Shown here piece by piece: positions 63,236-64,000 of a DNA stretch of 64,000 nt. This stretch comes from Deltaproteobacteria bacterium. Its GTDB lineage: Bacteria > Desulfobacterota > Binatia > UBA1149 > SPBQ01. The translations under genes and the position numbers were made by a program. The stretch's first letter is position 1; every line of letters begins with the position of its first letter. The stretch covers positions 62,001 to 126,000 of the forward strand of contig JAJCZM010000005.1 of assembly GCA_029262375.1 (NCBI GenBank), in the 5' to 3' direction. A model generated the notes under the pieces. That model did no database searches. It saw nothing but the letters and a program-made list of their open reading frames with translations, and was not told the DNA's origin.

Positions 63236-64000
63236 ATGAGACGCCTAGTCGCGGTCCTGATCGTATCCGCTTTTTTGCTCTCGTTCTTCTCGTTCGTTTT
63301 GGCTGCGCCCGCCGTCGCGCAAACGACAGCCGATCGCTGTGCTGCGTCGAAGTTCAAGTCCACCGGAAAAAGCGCGCTGAAGGCGCATCTGTGCCATGCC
63401 AAGGCCGCCAAACAGGGAGTTCCGGTCGATACCGCCTGTCTCATCAAAGCCGCCGACAAGATGGCATCGAGTTTCGGCAAGGCGGAAGCGAAGGGGGGCT
63501 GTGTCGCGCCCGGGAACTTCGCAGCGGTTGAGGCGATCAACGATCAACTGACGGCGGACAACGTGAGCGCGCTCGTTCACTCAGGGGACGCTCAGAGCCA
63601 GGCCTGTGCGAGTTCTAAGCGTAAGGCGGCCGGGAAGAATGCGTCCGCCTTCTTGAAGTGCCGTTCCAAGGCCGCGAAAAAGGCGGAGCTGGTAGATCCG
63701 GTATGTCTGTCCAAGGGCAACGCGAAGCGCGACGCCGCCTTCTCGAAGGCCGAGGCGAAGGGCGGCTGTGCGACCGGAGGCGATTCCGGTGCCATCGGTA
63801 CCGCGGTAGACGCCGCAGTGACCGCGGTCGTGGCCGAAGTTCTGGCGTTTTGTGGGGACGACATCGCGGGGCCGACCGAAGCTTGTGACGGCAGCGATGA
63901 TTCCCTGTGCTCCGGCCTGTGCGATAGCGGCTGTAACTGCAATACCGTGTGCGGCAACAACATCATCGAGGGCCTCGAAGAGTGCGACGGTACCGACGAT
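63236..64000 (+). CDS. secreted Cys-rich repeat protein, 3' end outside the window
   Basis: The frame runs open from ATG 63236 to the window end (255 codons). A signal peptide (LVAVLIVSAFLLSFFSFVLA) is followed by two copies of a Cys domain with identical spacing: Cys 35/53/68/89 and 124/142/157/178, each ending KAEAKGGC. From residue 206 it changes to CGDD...ACDGSDDSLCSGLCDSGCNC and CGNNIIEGLEECDG, the Cys-rich motif abundant in secreted proteins of Myxococcota and Binatota-like bacteria. Its start lies three bases after the VOC stop. It is exported and disulfide-rich; function unknown. Confidence 0.82.
   Translation, partial: MRRLVAVLIVSAFLLSFFSFVLAAPAVAQTTADRCAASKFKSTGKSALKAHLCHAKAAKQGVPVDTACLIKAADKMASSFGKAEAKGGCVAPGNFAAVEAINDQLTADNVSALVHSGDAQSQACASSKRKAAGKNASAFLKCRSKAAKKAELVDPVCLSKGNAKRDAAFSKAEAKGGCATGGDSGAIGTAVDAAVTAVVAEVLAFCGDDIAGPTEACDGSDDSLCSGLCDSGCNCNTVCGNNIIEGLEECDGTDD

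Overview
The window is GC-rich, gene-dense and bacterial, from a Gram-negative cell: it has an LptG-type permease, a WaaP-like envelope kinase, an LpxL-like acyltransferase and several lipoprotein signal peptides. Many acyl-CoA enzymes, an LLM-type (possibly F420-dependent) oxidoreductase, a DUF1329 protein, sulfotransferases and a secreted Cys-rich protein with CGN...EECDG motifs recall Binatota or Myxococcota-like former Deltaproteobacteria. That placement is an impression, not a phylogeny. I saw no rRNA, tRNA, CRISPR array, transposase or phage gene. With the starts chosen here no gene-free stretch exceeds 300 bases.

1-6.5 kb: the 3' end of an SDR gene, an agmatine-to-putrescine pair (aguA-aguB), an epimerase-SRPBCC fusion, another SDR, a lipoprotein and a diamine-acetyltransferase-like GNAT. 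6.5-17.5 kb: serine O-acetyltransferase behind a near-consensus promoter, three acyl-CoA dehydrogenases of two catalytic types, a nitroreductase, a TesB thioesterase, a MATE exporter, a double-hotdog dehydratase and a sulfatase-fold lipoprotein. 17.5-20 kb: methyltransferase, envelope kinase and sulfotransferase in one tight operon. 20-29 kb: TetR regulator, HSD17B4-like SDR, thiolase, metallo-hydrolase, LLM oxidoreductase, and a GMC oxidoreductase with a small partner.

29-51 kb is the most interesting part and reads as an envelope-lipid island. The minus-strand side (41.3 to 27.9 kb) carries an MsbA-like ABC exporter, a three-domain GT8-like/methyltransferase-like/ELM1 protein, an Fe(II)/2OG oxygenase, a NeuB-type nonulosonate synthase with SAF and cupin tails, a sulfotransferase, a surface-carbohydrate protein, a Gfo/Idh/MocA dehydrogenase, a NeuA-type cytidylyltransferase, LptG and DUF1329. 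The plus-strand side carries a MobA-like nucleotidyltransferase, a diacylglycerol/ceramide-kinase-like enzyme, a Tam41-like CDP-DAG synthase candidate, serine palmitoyltransferase, a PhyH dioxygenase, an LpxL-like acyltransferase and two desaturases, one closely resembling eukaryotic dihydroceramide delta-4 desaturase (DEGS1). A CAT-fold acyltransferase-like protein lies divergent to the palmitoyltransferase. I infer a bacterial sphingolipid pathway, possibly ending in a decorated (nonulosonate and/or sulfate) sphingolipid.

51-64 kb: a SirB1-like protein, a small Cys-rich secreted protein, HEAT-repeat and MarR-like proteins, a YeeZ-like epimerase, CbiX with a repeat-encoded tail, a candidate selenoprotein (in-frame UGA inside a redoxin domain with a bSECIS-like hairpin), a thioredoxin-fold ferredoxin, an Lhr-type helicase, a metallo-hydrolase, a VOC protein and the start of a secreted Cys-rich repeat protein cut by the window end. 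Short tandem repeats with 25-, 9- and 8-bp units occur near 36.1, 54.5 and 56.0 kb.
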